Shown here piece after piece: positions 18,740 to 28,243 of a DNA stretch of 64,000 nt (position 1 is its first letter; each line of letters starts with the position of its first letter). The notes beneath the pieces were generated by a model that ran no database searches, was not told where the DNA came from, and worked only from the letters and a program-made list of their open reading frames with translations. Both the position numbers and the translations under genes were made by a program. Source of the DNA: Nitrospira sp. (GTDB lineage Bacteria; Nitrospirota; Nitrospiria; Nitrospirales; Nitrospiraceae); contig JALDRG010000013.1 of the NCBI GenBank assembly GCA_031315995.1, positions 1 to 64,000 on the forward strand. Reading direction: 5' to 3'.

Positions 18740-20338
18740 CTAGACGAAGTACCGGCCGGTGTCGAAGTGGTATTCGGTGTTGTCGACGAGTTGCAGAATG
18801 CTGTGCCTGTAGTGTCCGGCCTCATCCTGCTCGGTCAGGTCGAATTCAGGCCCTTCCTCAATGGGAACCCCGTTGTCGTCCGTAATCACTTTGACCAGCG
18901 GGCGTTCGGCATTGATCCTGTCCTGGGGCGGCTTGATCACGACCGCCAGAGGGCCGGAGTCGAGTCTGACGAGACTGCCGATCGGAATGATGCCCACGCA
19001 GTTCACGAAAAGCTTGAGCAGGACCGGATCGAACGACTGGCCGCTCTTTCCGAACATGAACTTCAGCACGTTCGCGGGGGACATCGGTTCTCGGCGGTAC
19101 ACGCGAGACGATGTCATCGCGTCGTAACAATCGGCGATTGTGATGATCCGGCTGGCGACCGTTTGTGTCCAGGGGACGCGGAGTTTGGGATACCCGGAAT
19201 AGTCGTAGTTCATATGGTGTTCGAACGAGGCCGCCGCCATCCTAGCCGGAACATTGGTGAGGCCCCGTGATTTGACGAGCGTGAAGACGCCTTCGATCGG
19301 GTGTGAGCGCATAACGACCCACTCTTCCTGCGTGAATTCTCCCGGCTTGTTCAAGACGTCGAGAGAGATGGCGCATTTCCCCACATCGTGAAACAGGGCC
19401 GACAAACCGAGATCAGCCAGGTCGACTTTGGGATACCCGGCGCGGTTTCCGAGGGCCATGGCGAGCAGTGAGACGTTCACTGAGTGGTTGTGCGTGTATT
19501 GGTCATGGCAGCGCAGATTGGTCAGTCCCAGGAGCGTGGACTCATCCTGCATCATCAGCTCGATGATGTTCTGAATCGCACGTTTTGCCTGCTTGAAACT
19601 GACGGTGCCGCCACCGCGGGTATTCTTGACCAGATCGCCGAGCGCCGATGCCGCTTTGGCATAGCGACCTTTGGCAATGGTCTTCCTATGGGCCCTCGAA
19701 TCTTCCGAGCCGGTTAGTGCGGATCCTGAACGGAGTCCTGCATGGCCTACCGCCGAGTCGGCGTCGTTCACATGTTGCAGCTGGAGCGAGCGGGGGTCTT
19801 CCAGCTCGATGCCTGCGACCCCCGCGGTCTGCAGGGCGTCTTGGAGATCCGCAAGCACATGCTTCTCCGGGTCCAGGCTGACGAAAAGGTAGGCAAACTC
19901 ACGATAATCTTTCGACTCGGCGGTCGACGCGAACGAAATTCCGCCGATGTGCCACTTATTCAGGGCTTCGATGATGCTCGCAAAGACCGCCATTTGTTGC
20001 GAGCTCATCTTCAAGTGATTGTCGCCCAGAAACAGAAAGTCATTTTGCAACCGGAGGACCACCGGGTGATCCGCCGCCAAGGTTTTCACCAACGTCAGCA
20101 TGGAGTCCACGGGTTTGTCGAGCGCCGCATTCGTGCGACCATGAATCCGTGATGTTTTGATGAGGACGTTCAGCTGGGTCACGAGTTGAATCCCCAGCAT
20201 CGCGAGTTGCTGGTCGAGGATGTCGCCTGCCTCGGACCCCTTGGCGATCTTATTGGCGAGGGACCGCTCGTGGGTCAGGATCGGATGCGCCCCCTCTGTG
20301 TGGGGAGCCGAGAATAGCGGATCGGGTGATTCACTCAC
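18740..20338 (-). CDS. HD-GYP-domain protein (predicted c-di-GMP phosphodiesterase)
   Basis: A 532-residue soluble protein. An N-terminal helical part (residues 1-255) precedes an HD-GYP domain with NLRCHDQYTHNHSVNVSLLA, ALFHDVGKCAI (the HD pair), ASFEHHMNYDYSGYP (the GYP signature) and ITIADCYDAMTSSRVYR. Residues needed for metal binding look intact. Hydrolysis of c-di-GMP is the family activity. It starts with GTG and is 20 bases downstream of a HEAT-repeat gene, with which it forms a pair. No receiver domain is present. Confidence 0.87.
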   Translation of the reverse strand: MSESPDPLFSAPHTEGAHPILTHERSLANKIAKGSEAGDILDQQLAMLGIQLVTQLNVLIKTSRIHGRTNAALDKPVDSMLTLVKTLAADHPVVLRLQNDFLFLGDNHLKMSSQQMAVFASIIEALNKWHIGGISFASTAESKDYREFAYLFVSLDPEKHVLADLQDALQTAGVAGIELEDPRSLQLQHVNDADSAVGHAGLRSGSALTGSEDSRAHRKTIAKGRYAKAASALGDLVKNTRGGGTVSFKQAKRAIQNIIELMMQDESTLLGLTNLRCHDQYTHNHSVNVSLLAMALGNRAGYPKVDLADLGLSALFHDVGKCAISLDVLNKPGEFTQEEWVVMRSHPIEGVFTLVKSRGLTNVPARMAAASFEHHMNYDYSGYPKLRVPWTQTVASRIITIADCYDAMTSSRVYRREPMSPANVLKFMFGKSGQSFDPVLLKLFVNCVGIIPIGSLVRLDSGPLAVVIKPPQDRINAERPLVKVITDDNGVPIEEGPEFDLTEQDEAGHYRHSILQLVDNTEYHFDTGRYFV

Positions 20339-20358
20339 GGCTGCCGTCCTCCTGGCAA

Positions 20359-22230
20359 TTAGGAATTTGCTGCCGATGGCATGGGATAGCGGTGCTGACG
20401 GTTCGCGGTGGCGAGCGCGGCGCTGCAGGCTTGCCGGACGGCTGCACCGCCTTTTTTCTGCCCGAGTTCGAGGGCGGCCAGGGCCGGAGGTGTCGCTAGT
20501 TTTCCGAGGATGTCCGCTGCCAGCAAGGCCAGTTCTTCCTTCTTCTTACGATTGGTCCAGGACCACTCGGTCAATACGCCTTGCCAATAGGGAACGGCCT
20601 CATCCGCCGCGGTCTGTTTCAGCGCGAGGTAAATGGCCCGTTTCTCCGCCGGCGATCGCTCATGAAAATCATCGGCGGTCACAAACGGGGCCCAGGCGGA
20701 GAAGCCGGCGCTGTATTGTCCGGTGGCGAGGATCTTCATGGCCGTCAGGCGAACGGTCTCATCACTGTCGCCCAGTAAGCCGACCAACTTCGTCCCGTTG
20801 CCGGATGGGCGAAGCGCAGCCAGGACCCGCAGGCCTTCGCGTCGCACGGCGGATTCCGGATGTCGAAGTGTCTTTTCGACGCTCTCGGCAAAACGGGGAT
20901 CGTTCCATCGAGAGAGGAGGGTCAGCAGGTTCCTGACGTACGTGGGTCGCTTGTCGGTCAAGCCGCGCACGATCGGATCGGGATGGTCTCGTGCGATCGT
21001 TTGCAAGGCCTCCATGACAACCGCCTGATGCGCGGGCCCTTCCAGGCCGGCGAGCAGCGAACAGAGTCCCTGAATCGAATCCTGTTTCATGATGAGCAAG
21101 AGGGTGAGCAATCCTTCTGTCTTCGCGTGAGGCGCGCGGTTCAAGTGAAGTCCGATCGCCTTCAATCGTTCGGGACGGCTCAGCCCTTCGAACAGGCCGG
21201 CGAGCTGTTGCTTATGGGCGTCCGGCAGATCAGGGCGGATCGCCTCGGCATCCTGCAACAGCGTCAACACCGTTTCGAGAAGTGTCCATTGTCCGGCGCG
21301 AATCAGCCCGTCGAGCACGCTGTCCCACACTTCGAACAGCGTGGTCAGCAACGCAGAGGAGGATTCGGAGGCCAGCACCGCCGTCAAGATATCGAGGATA
21401 TAGACCGTGGCATCACGTGCGGTCTCGCGCTGGATCTCCTGCCTCAAGCCCTCATGTTCTTCTTGGGAGACGTCATAACCGACGACATTGGCCTGGAAGC
21501 GGCGGTTCCTGCTTGTGCCGGAGCCGGTTGTCCCGCCGCTGCCCAGACCGGGTGCGCCTTCCTGCCCGGCGGCGGTCTGGTTCTCCTTCTCAGGGACTGC
21601 CATCGCGCGCTCCCGGTCGAGGAGTTCCCGCAGCGAGGTAACCGACATGCTCATATAACCCTGTATCTGCAGTTCGAGTTCGTCCAGTCCGTAGCCGGAG
21701 GAGCGAACCAGTTCTTCCGCGGTGACCAGGGTGATCGTGTCCAGATTCTTGGCCCACAAACGCGTCACGATGTCGTCGTCGTCTTCCAGATCTTCCGTCT
21801 CATCGTCGGACCCTGCTTCGCCGGACGGCATCCCCCACAGCGCATCCAGGAAGAAGGAGAGATCCGCCGGGGTCAGGCCTTGGTGGAAGGTCAATTCACG
21901 GATTCCGTCCGAGTACATCTTGAATGCGAAACTGTCTCCGGTCGTATCCCGCTCGGGCTGATAGACCACTTCGTCTCTGAAGAAGAGTTGATCTCGTTGC
22001 ACCAAGAGGGCGAGGCGGGTGTGGTGCGCAAGATGACTCGTCAGGCCATCATAAAATTGCTGGAAGAATCGCTGGGCGACGGGATTTTTGGTGCCGTAGG
22101 TTCGAGCCGATTTCGCCGCTTTGTCGAGCAGCTTGAGCAACTGCTTGATCGCGACTACCTCCGGATCGACCCCTCCTTTCACAAAGGGGACCAGCGGGGC
22201 GCCGTCGTTCTGCGAAGTGGTAGATTCCAT
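20359..22230 (-). CDS. HEAT-repeat protein paired with HD-GYP
   Basis: A 623-residue protein. The N-terminal ~120 residues resemble the N-terminal part of the HD-GYP protein next door (a 'LLKLLDKAAKSARTYGTKNP' segment versus IKTSRIHGRTN, each followed by a 'QNDFLF / RDQLFF' strand). An acidic linker (DDETEDLEDDDD) is near residue 140, then HEAT-like helical repeats from about 270 (for example RREGLRVLAALRPSGNGTKLVGLLGD). It is probably a scaffold working with the phosphodiesterase; the link rests on adjacency and the shared N-terminal pattern. Confidence 0.75.
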   Translation of the reverse strand: MESTTSQNDGAPLVPFVKGGVDPEVVAIKQLLKLLDKAAKSARTYGTKNPVAQRFFQQFYDGLTSHLAHHTRLALLVQRDQLFFRDEVVYQPERDTTGDSFAFKMYSDGIRELTFHQGLTPADLSFFLDALWGMPSGEAGSDDETEDLEDDDDIVTRLWAKNLDTITLVTAEELVRSSGYGLDELELQIQGYMSMSVTSLRELLDRERAMAVPEKENQTAAGQEGAPGLGSGGTTGSGTSRNRRFQANVVGYDVSQEEHEGLRQEIQRETARDATVYILDILTAVLASESSSALLTTLFEVWDSVLDGLIRAGQWTLLETVLTLLQDAEAIRPDLPDAHKQQLAGLFEGLSRPERLKAIGLHLNRAPHAKTEGLLTLLLIMKQDSIQGLCSLLAGLEGPAHQAVVMEALQTIARDHPDPIVRGLTDKRPTYVRNLLTLLSRWNDPRFAESVEKTLRHPESAVRREGLRVLAALRPSGNGTKLVGLLGDSDETVRLTAMKILATGQYSAGFSAWAPFVTADDFHERSPAEKRAIYLALKQTAADEAVPYWQGVLTEWSWTNRKKKEELALLAADILGKLATPPALAALELGQKKGGAAVRQACSAALATANRQHRYPMPSAANS

Positions 22231-22380
22231 ATGTGTTCAGTCGTACCCCGAGGCTCCCTCTTCGTCAAGAAAATAGCCGGTCTGCGCAGTGGTCTGACCT
22301 GTGTTCACCGCGTGGATCGGGGAGGGGGATGCTCGGACTCCGGCGTTGCGTCGGCATGTTGGGAACAGTAGAATCCCTTC

Positions 22381-23052
22381 GTGACCTCCTCACCTCGACC
22401 TCCGCTCATCCTCTGCTTCGGTGATAGCCTCACGGCAGGTTATCAAACGCCCGGTCCGACATGCCCGCAGGCGGAGGCAACGCCGTATGGCCTGGTCTTG
22501 CAGGAATACCTCGGTCATCGAGGCCGGGTCGAGATCAGCGGGATCTGCGGCGAAGTCACCGGAGAAATGGTGCTGCGGTTTCGCGCCACGGTGATCGATC
22601 GGCGCCCGCAGACGGTCGTTATTCTCGGAGGCACCAATGATCTGGGGTGGAACGCCGATCCGGCGGAGATCATGCGGAATCTCATGAAAATGTATGAATC
22701 GGCGAGAGCCGCCTCGATCGTTCCGATTCCCGTGACCGTGCCCTCGCTTCGTGTCGACCTAGGTCTGGACAACCCGGATGCCGCCGCCTGGCTCGCGGAG
22801 CATATTCAACGACGACGGAGTTTGAATGCCTTGATTGCGGACTATGCGCGCAGGAAGGAATTGCCCTATTTCGATCTGTTCGCCGCGACGTCTGAACCGG
22901 ATTCGCTCATGCTCGCTGAACCCTATTCCAATGACGGACTGCATCTGACGACACGCGGCTACCATCTGTTCGGCAGACGTCTCTATGAAGAGATTTTTTC
23001 TCCCACCGCAGGCGTGTCTCAGACTACGCCGTGGAGGCCTTCGAAGCCATGA
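22381..23052 (+). CDS. SGNH/GDSL-family hydrolase
   Basis: A 223-residue esterase/lipase-type protein. Block I is CFGDSLTAGY with the nucleophile Ser near residue 15, block III is GGTNDLGW, and block V is NDGLHLTTRGY with the Asp-His pair. No signal peptide, so cytoplasmic. The family cleaves esters or thioesters (TesA-like) or deacetylates sugars; the substrate cannot be told. GTG start without a strong ribosome site. Its stop overlaps the start of the thioredoxin gene (ATGA). Confidence 0.88.
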   Translation: MTSSPRPPLILCFGDSLTAGYQTPGPTCPQAEATPYGLVLQEYLGHRGRVEISGICGEVTGEMVLRFRATVIDRRPQTVVILGGTNDLGWNADPAEIMRNLMKMYESARAASIVPIPVTVPSLRVDLGLDNPDAAAWLAEHIQRRRSLNALIADYARRKELPYFDLFAATSEPDSLMLAEPYSNDGLHLTTRGYHLFGRRLYEEIFSPTAGVSQTTPWRPSKP

Positions 23053-23363
23053 TCCGCGACGTCACGGATCGAAACTTTGCTCGCGAGGTGGAGCAGGCTT
23101 CGATGCCGGTGCTGGTAGAATTTTGGCAACCGGGCTGCGGCCACTGCCTGGCCCTGTTGAAACAGTTGGAACAGTTACAGCAGGAAGCGGCGTCGGCGGT
23201 CACGATCGTCAAGATGAATGTGCAGGAGAATTTTCAGATTCCCGCCGAACTGGAGATCAGCTCATTGCCGGCACTGGCGTTGTTCGAGCGAGGCGAGTTC
23301 GTCCGGTTTATCGGAGGGATCGGGAGAAAGGAGGAGATCCGAAAACAACTCGGACTGAGTTAG
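23049..23363 (+). CDS. thioredoxin-family protein with CGHC site
   Basis: About 104 residues, thioredoxin fold. The active site is CGHC in EFWQPGCGHCLALL near residue 30, the PDI-like motif instead of thioredoxin's CGPC and lacking the Trp just before it. The cis-Pro is in ISSLPALALF. ATG at 23049 overlaps the stop of the SGNH gene; a GTG six codons earlier is possible. The variant site suggests a more oxidising redox potential than classical thioredoxin. Its stop overlaps that of the convergent zwf gene by two bases. Confidence 0.88.
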   Translation: MIRDVTDRNFAREVEQASMPVLVEFWQPGCGHCLALLKQLEQLQQEAASAVTIVKMNVQENFQIPAELEISSLPALALFERGEFVRFIGGIGRKEEIRKQLGLS

Positions 23364-24904
23364 AGGATCCGCCAGGCGCGTCCATCGTTCTGTATCATCC
23401 GCTCTGCTTCCACCGGCCCCCACGTTCCCGCGGAGTACTCGGGTAACCAGCGCAGTTTCTGCTGACTCCATCCCTCGAGAATTTTCGTAACCCAGTCCCA
23501 TGAAGCCTCGACGGCATCGCGGCGCATGAATCGCGAGGCGTCGCCGGCCATGACGTCGAGCAACAGGCGTTCGTAGGCTTCCGGCGACGGACATCCGAAG
23601 ACGTCGCTGTACTGAAAGTCCATTTCCACCGGATGCGTCTGCGCGCGGGTGCCGGGGACACGCGAGATGATGCGGAGGGAGAGGCCCTCGTCCGGCTGGA
23701 TCCGCAGTGTCAGGACATTGGCCGGTTGAGGATGCGCGGGGTCGGCATTGAACAGGATCTGCGGGATGTCTTTGAATTGCACGGCGATTTCACTGGCGCG
23801 TTTCGGCAAGGTTTTTCCGGTTCGAAGGTAAAACGGCACCCCCGACCAGCGCCAGTTTTCCACGAAGGCTTTCACCGCCACATAGGTTTCGGTGACGGAG
23901 TCGGGACGGACACCCTTCTCACGTCGGTATCCCGGCACGGATTGGCCATGCGCGGTCCCATCGGCATATTGCGCCCGGACGGTGTATTGCGCGACATCCT
24001 TCCCGACGATAGGCCGGAGGCATCGCAGGACTTCCATCTTGGCGTTGCGCACCACGTTGGGATCGAGCGAGTAGGGCGGTTCCATCGCGACGAGACAGAG
24101 CAGTTGCAACAGGTGATTCTGAATCATGTCCCTGAGCGCGCCGGCCTCTTCGTAATAACTGGCCCTAGTCCCGACGCCTTCCGTTTCGCTGACGGTAATC
24201 TGAACATGATCGATATATTTGTGGTTCCAGACCGGTTCAAAGATGCTGTTGGCGAAACGGACCACCATGAGGTTCTGGACGGTCTCTTTTCCCAAATAAT
24301 GGTCGATCCGAAAAATCTGCGACTCGTCGAAGACCTTGCCCGTGACTTCGTTGATTTGCTGCGCGGAGGCGAGATCCCGTCCGACGGGTTTTTCGACGAT
24401 GATCCGTGAGTACGACGAGCCGGTCGTGGGCGAAGTCGCCAGGCCGGACTGAGCCAATCCCTCGCAGACCGCCGCAAAGGAACTCGGGGGAATACTCAGG
24501 TAAAAAATGCGGTTGCCGGGCAACTGCATCGCCTGCTCGACCTGTTCGGCTTTGGCACGGAGCGCACTGTAGGTGTGCGCGTCTTCGTTTTCCCCTTGGA
24601 TGTAAAACAGGTGGCGCTCGAATGTTTGCCAGGTCTCTTCCACCAAGGCTTGCCGCGAATGCGCGATGACGCCTTCCCGTACCAAATTTCGGAAGGCCTC
24701 GTCATCCATCGGTTTGCGGCCTAATCCGATCACCGCAAACTTGTCGGGCAAGAGACCGTCCAGCAAGAGGTTGTAGAGGGCCGGGATGAGGCGCCTCCGG
24801 GCGAGATCTCCGGAGCCTCCGAAAATGACGAGGGTGCAGGCCTCGACGCGCGCCATCGCTTCAGGGAGAGGCTTGATGTCGACGGGAGTCGTTGGTGAAG
24901 GCAT
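23360..24904 (-). CDS. zwf: glucose-6-phosphate 1-dehydrogenase
   Basis: A 514-residue enzyme that oxidises glucose-6-phosphate to 6-phosphogluconolactone with NAD(P)+. The nucleotide-binding GGSGDLARRRLIPALYNL is near residue 29, the active-site RIDHYLGKE near 200 and the EKPVGRD motif near 172. Full length. It lies 28 bases downstream of the gnd gene on the same strand, so the two oxidative pentose-phosphate dehydrogenases are co-transcribed; 6-phosphogluconolactonase is not in this stretch. Confidence 0.97.
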   Translation of the reverse strand: MPSPTTPVDIKPLPEAMARVEACTLVIFGGSGDLARRRLIPALYNLLLDGLLPDKFAVIGLGRKPMDDEAFRNLVREGVIAHSRQALVEETWQTFERHLFYIQGENEDAHTYSALRAKAEQVEQAMQLPGNRIFYLSIPPSSFAAVCEGLAQSGLATSPTTGSSYSRIIVEKPVGRDLASAQQINEVTGKVFDESQIFRIDHYLGKETVQNLMVVRFANSIFEPVWNHKYIDHVQITVSETEGVGTRASYYEEAGALRDMIQNHLLQLLCLVAMEPPYSLDPNVVRNAKMEVLRCLRPIVGKDVAQYTVRAQYADGTAHGQSVPGYRREKGVRPDSVTETYVAVKAFVENWRWSGVPFYLRTGKTLPKRASEIAVQFKDIPQILFNADPAHPQPANVLTLRIQPDEGLSLRIISRVPGTRAQTHPVEMDFQYSDVFGCPSPEAYERLLLDVMAGDASRFMRRDAVEASWDWVTKILEGWSQQKLRWLPEYSAGTWGPVEAERMIQNDGRAWRIL

Positions 24905-24931
24905 GGTGTCGGTGTCCGTTGGGTTGAGGCC

Positions 24932-25825
24932 TCAGCGCCGGACGCTGTGTCCGCCGAAGGCGTTGCGCAAGGCCGCCAGCATTTTCTCTGCGAAGGACTC
25001 CTCCTGCCGCGACCGGAATCGAGTGAACAGCGCCGCGGTGAGAGTCGGCACCGGCACGTCCTTATCGATCGCATCTTGAATCATCCAACGTCCCTCGCCG
25101 GAATCCTGCACGTAGCCTTTCAGCTTTTCGAGCTTGGGATCCTGCTTCAGGGCGCCGACGGCCAGCTCCAACAGCCAGGATCGCACCACGCTGCCGTGCA
25201 TCCACACATCGGCGACTTTTCCCAGGTCGAGCTGATAGTTACTTTTGGCCATCAGCTCGAAGCCTTCCGCGTACCCTTGCATCATGCTGTACTCGATGCC
25301 GTTGTGTATCATTTTGACGTAGTGGCCGGCGCCGTGGGTTCCCATATGAGCCCAGCCCTGATCGGGTGCCAAGGTCTGGAAGATCGGGGTCAACCGTTGG
25401 ACCGGCTCGTTCTCGCCTCCGATCATGAGGCAATAGCCGACCGTCAGTCCCCAAATCCCGCCGCTGGTTCCGACATCGACATAGTGGATGCCCTTCTTCT
25501 TCAGCTCGGCGGCGCGGCGCGTATCGTCGTGAAACCGGGTATTGCCTCCGTCGATGATGGTATCACCCGGTTGGAGCAAGGCCGCGATGGCTTGGACGGT
25601 TTCTTCGGTCGGCGCTCCAGAGGGCACCATGACCCAGATCGCGCGAGGAGCCGCCAATTTTGAAATGAGATCGCCTAGGGAAGCAGCGCCGACGCACCCC
25701 TTGGTCTCCGCCTGCTTCACGATGTCAGGGGCGCGATCGTAGGCCACGACACGGTGCCGCCCTTGCTGCAAACGCGCGACCATGTTCATCCCCATCTTGC
25801 CGAGTCCGACAAATCCGAGTTCCAT
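24932..25825 (-). CDS. gnd: 6-phosphogluconate dehydrogenase, short (GndA/YqeC) type
   Basis: A 297-residue enzyme converting 6-phosphogluconate to ribulose-5-phosphate and CO2. The Rossmann GFVGLGKMGMNMV opens the protein, the substrate-binding GTSGGIWGLTVGYCLMIGG is near residue 120, and KMIHNGIEYSMMQGYAEG carries the catalytic Lys. The length of about 300 residues places it in the short, often NAD-preferring, decarboxylating class. GAGAGGATGACCT gives a strong ribosome site. First gene of the gnd-zwf pair. Confidence 0.94.
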   Translation of the reverse strand: MELGFVGLGKMGMNMVARLQQGRHRVVAYDRAPDIVKQAETKGCVGAASLGDLISKLAAPRAIWVMVPSGAPTEETVQAIAALLQPGDTIIDGGNTRFHDDTRRAAELKKKGIHYVDVGTSGGIWGLTVGYCLMIGGENEPVQRLTPIFQTLAPDQGWAHMGTHGAGHYVKMIHNGIEYSMMQGYAEGFELMAKSNYQLDLGKVADVWMHGSVVRSWLLELAVGALKQDPKLEKLKGYVQDSGEGRWMIQDAIDKDVPVPTLTAALFTRFRSRQEESFAEKMLAALRNAFGGHSVRR

Positions 25826-25978
25826 AGGTCATCCTCTCTGGTGATCGCCGGTATGTGAGACTGATGCTGCGTGGGTCTGGCGCGGCTGGTATGCCGCACT
25901 GGCCCGATGCATTCGATGGTAGCACGCCCGCATGCCAACGCAAGCGGTGACGGCATTTCACGGCATAACGAGGCCCGG

Positions 25979-26785
25979 TCAATCCACGCGAGGTGGAAGG
26001 GGGATGTCGCGAAACAAGCTGTCGGCAAACCGCCTACCGACCGTGAGTCGTTCGTGGAGTGTCGCTGCGCTCAGGAACTGGCCGGCCAGCTCGCCGAGCG
26101 CCGGATCACGCGAGGCCAGGAACCGGAGCGTATCGACCGGCGCCGTGAACCAGAGGCCTCGAGTTCGAAAGAATGCCGAGACACAGTCTTCAAAAAACAG
26201 TTGGAGAAGGTATTGCGCGGTGTTGGGTTTGTCGCGCAGGTCCTCGACTTTTCCGAGCCAATGCAGACATTCGGCCTTGAGTCGGATGCGTTCATGGAGG
26301 CTGGGGGTCGGGGGGCCTTGGCGGAAGCGTTGCGCAGCTTTGGCGATGACCTGTCCCGCAATGTCTTCGTGATCAAAAAGAATCCGTCCCTTGCGTAACA
26401 AGGGCGCCAGCCGCGGGGAATAGGCGAGGTCCTCGGCGACGGTTTTGTGTTCGCCGTAGCGAATGTCCACAAGCCGGTCCCCCACGCGAATCATTTCTTG
26501 CCCATCGGCCGGGCCTTTGACGAGGACGATGAGGTCAATATCGCTATGCGGTGTGACGGCGCGTCGAGCACCCGATCCGACGAGAATAATACCCACCAAG
26601 TCGCCGCCGCGTTTGGCGCGGACATATTTGATTGCCCCGGCAAGGGCATCATCGTATCCGGGCGGCGTCACCGCGGGCGGCATGTCGGGAGGCTCGGGAA
26701 TATCCAGCAACTCAGCCTGGAGCTCTTCCGTCGACGGAAGCGCCGGGGAGGGCTGAGGTGAGGATGTGGCGACCGGAGGTTCCAT
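25979..26785 (-). CDS. nucleotidyltransferase-fold protein
   Basis: About 268 residues. A Pro-rich N-terminus precedes a minimal Pol-beta-type nucleotidyltransferase domain: IILVGSGARRAVTPHSDIDLIVLV near residue 70 has the G-S-x10-D-x-D signature. A helical C-terminal part (HWLGKVEDLRDKPNTAQYLLQLFFEDCVSAFF) resembles HEPN/KNTase-C-like helices. This might be an antitoxin-type MNT-HEPN fusion or an aminoglycoside-nucleotidyltransferase relative; neither can be settled. ATG at 26785 is chosen for GAGGAT upstream. Confidence 0.75.
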   Translation of the reverse strand: MEPPVATSSPQPSPALPSTEELQAELLDIPEPPDMPPAVTPPGYDDALAGAIKYVRAKRGGDLVGIILVGSGARRAVTPHSDIDLIVLVKGPADGQEMIRVGDRLVDIRYGEHKTVAEDLAYSPRLAPLLRKGRILFDHEDIAGQVIAKAAQRFRQGPPTPSLHERIRLKAECLHWLGKVEDLRDKPNTAQYLLQLFFEDCVSAFFRTRGLWFTAPVDTLRFLASRDPALGELAGQFLSAATLHERLTVGRRFADSLFRDIPLPPRVD

Positions 26786-26802
26786 GTCTATCCTCACACG
26801 TG

Positions 26803-27030
26803 TCAGGTCGTCTGCGCACGTCGTATATGTTGATCGAGGGTGCCGAGCCATTCTTCGAAAGGCTGGTCGGCATCGACGATGATTTCAAGCTTTCCATTAG
26901 GGAGCTTGCGGACCAGGCCGGGTGTCTCCGGGGAAAGAGGAATCTCCACCCACTCGCGATTGAGCCCCAAACCGTCTGTCACATCGAGAATGCGGCTGAT
27001 CTGTTGAAACGAGACTGCGTTGAGCGACAC
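26803..27030 (-). CDS. small conserved-looking protein, unknown
   Basis: A 75-residue soluble protein, GTG start, preceded by GAGGGATGA. The sequence alternates strands and one helix (REWVEIPLSPETPG; KLEIIVDADQPFEEWLG). No family recognised. It sits 17 bases upstream of the nucleotidyltransferase gene on the same strand and is probably co-transcribed with it; a small partner is plausible. Confidence 0.6.
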   Translation of the reverse strand: MSLNAVSFQQISRILDVTDGLGLNREWVEIPLSPETPGLVRKLPNGKLEIIVDADQPFEEWLGTLDQHIRRAQTT

Positions 27031-27059
27031 TCATCCCTCTCTGGTACGGTGGGGGCATT

Positions 27060-28130
27060 TTAGGATGGGGCAGGCACACTGTCAATGCGAGGAGGCCGCG
27101 ATCGATCGAGGACACAGGCAATCGTGTCGGCCGCTTGTTCGATCGCCTCGGCCGACACGTCAAGATGTGTCACGGCGCGACAGGTCCGGCCTCCGACGGC
27201 GTTGAGCAGCACACCTTCCTGCTTGAGGGCGGCGATAACCTCCGGCAGCGACAGCTTCCGACTGTGCACGTCGAAGAACAGGATGTTCGTCGCGACCGCG
27301 CCGGGAGCGATCGAGATATCAGGAATCTGTTGCAGCCGCGCCGCCAGCCGCCGCGCGTTGGCATGATCCTCCGCGAGCCGTTGAATATTGTGTTCCAACG
27401 CATAGAGCCCTGCAGCCGCCAGAATGCCGGCCTGGCGCATGGCGCCTCCATACATTCGACGAAACCGTCGGAGTCGCTCCAACAGCAGGCGATCGTCGGT
27501 AGCGATCAATGACCCGGCCGGAGCTCCCAATCCTTTGGAAAGGCAAAAGGTCACGGTGGTGAAATGGCTCGCGTATTCCGCTGCTGATACGCCGGACGCC
27601 ACGACCGCATTGAACAAACGGGCTCCGTCGAGATGCATGGGCAATCCATGGGCGGTGGCCACGGCGCGTATCGCCTGAATGGTCGCAAGTGGGTACACGG
27701 TCCCGCCTCCGGCGTTGTGCGTATTCTCGATGCAAATGAGTGCGCTCTGAATACTGTAGGGATCTTTGGGGCGAACGGCGGCCTCGACCTGTTCAGCCGT
27801 CATGAGCCCCTGTGCGCCGTGGACCCAATGTAATTGCACGCCGGCCAGCGCCGCTGCGGCGCCCTGTTCGTACCGGACGATATGCGAATGACCCTCAACA
27901 ATCACTTCATGTCCTGGTTCCGTCTGTGCGCGAAGGCAGAGTTGGTTCCCGGCGGTGCCCGAAGGTACGAAAAGCGCGGCTTGTTTGCCGACCAGCGCGG
28001 CACCGACTTCCTGGAGCCGGTTGACGCTCGGATCTTCACCATACACATCGTCGCCGACTTCGGCATGCGCCATCGCCTCGCGCATGGCGGGAGAGGGTTT
28101 CGTGACCGTATCGCTTCGAAGATCAATCAT
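27060..28130 (-). CDS. ltaE: low-specificity L-threonine aldolase
   Basis: A 356-residue PLP enzyme cleaving threonine or allo-threonine to glycine and acetaldehyde. The start MIDLRSDTVTKPSPAMREAM is diagnostic, with VGDDVYGEDP following. The PLP Lys is in FCLSKGLGAPAGS near residue 200, HLDGARLFNA near 168 carries the PLP-ring Asp, and IENTHNAGGG is conserved. ATG at 28130 is chosen over an upstream in-frame start because the family begins here. It contributes to glycine supply. Confidence 0.94.
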   Translation of the reverse strand: MIDLRSDTVTKPSPAMREAMAHAEVGDDVYGEDPSVNRLQEVGAALVGKQAALFVPSGTAGNQLCLRAQTEPGHEVIVEGHSHIVRYEQGAAAALAGVQLHWVHGAQGLMTAEQVEAAVRPKDPYSIQSALICIENTHNAGGGTVYPLATIQAIRAVATAHGLPMHLDGARLFNAVVASGVSAAEYASHFTTVTFCLSKGLGAPAGSLIATDDRLLLERLRRFRRMYGGAMRQAGILAAAGLYALEHNIQRLAEDHANARRLAARLQQIPDISIAPGAVATNILFFDVHSRKLSLPEVIAALKQEGVLLNAVGGRTCRAVTHLDVSAEAIEQAADTIACVLDRSRPPRIDSVPAPS

Positions 28131-28243
28131 GGCCTGACTCGAATATTCTCTCCGCCCAGTGATGTGGTTCGCGCGGCATTGTAGCAAATTTTCTTCGTGT
28201 CGAGGATGATCCGCCTGCTACACTGACCCTCCTTCGGAGGCGT

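Noticed and set aside
20860..22371. 503-codon open frame antisense to the HEAT-repeat gene
   Set aside because: Composition is that of a reverse shadow of a GC-rich gene; no family motif.
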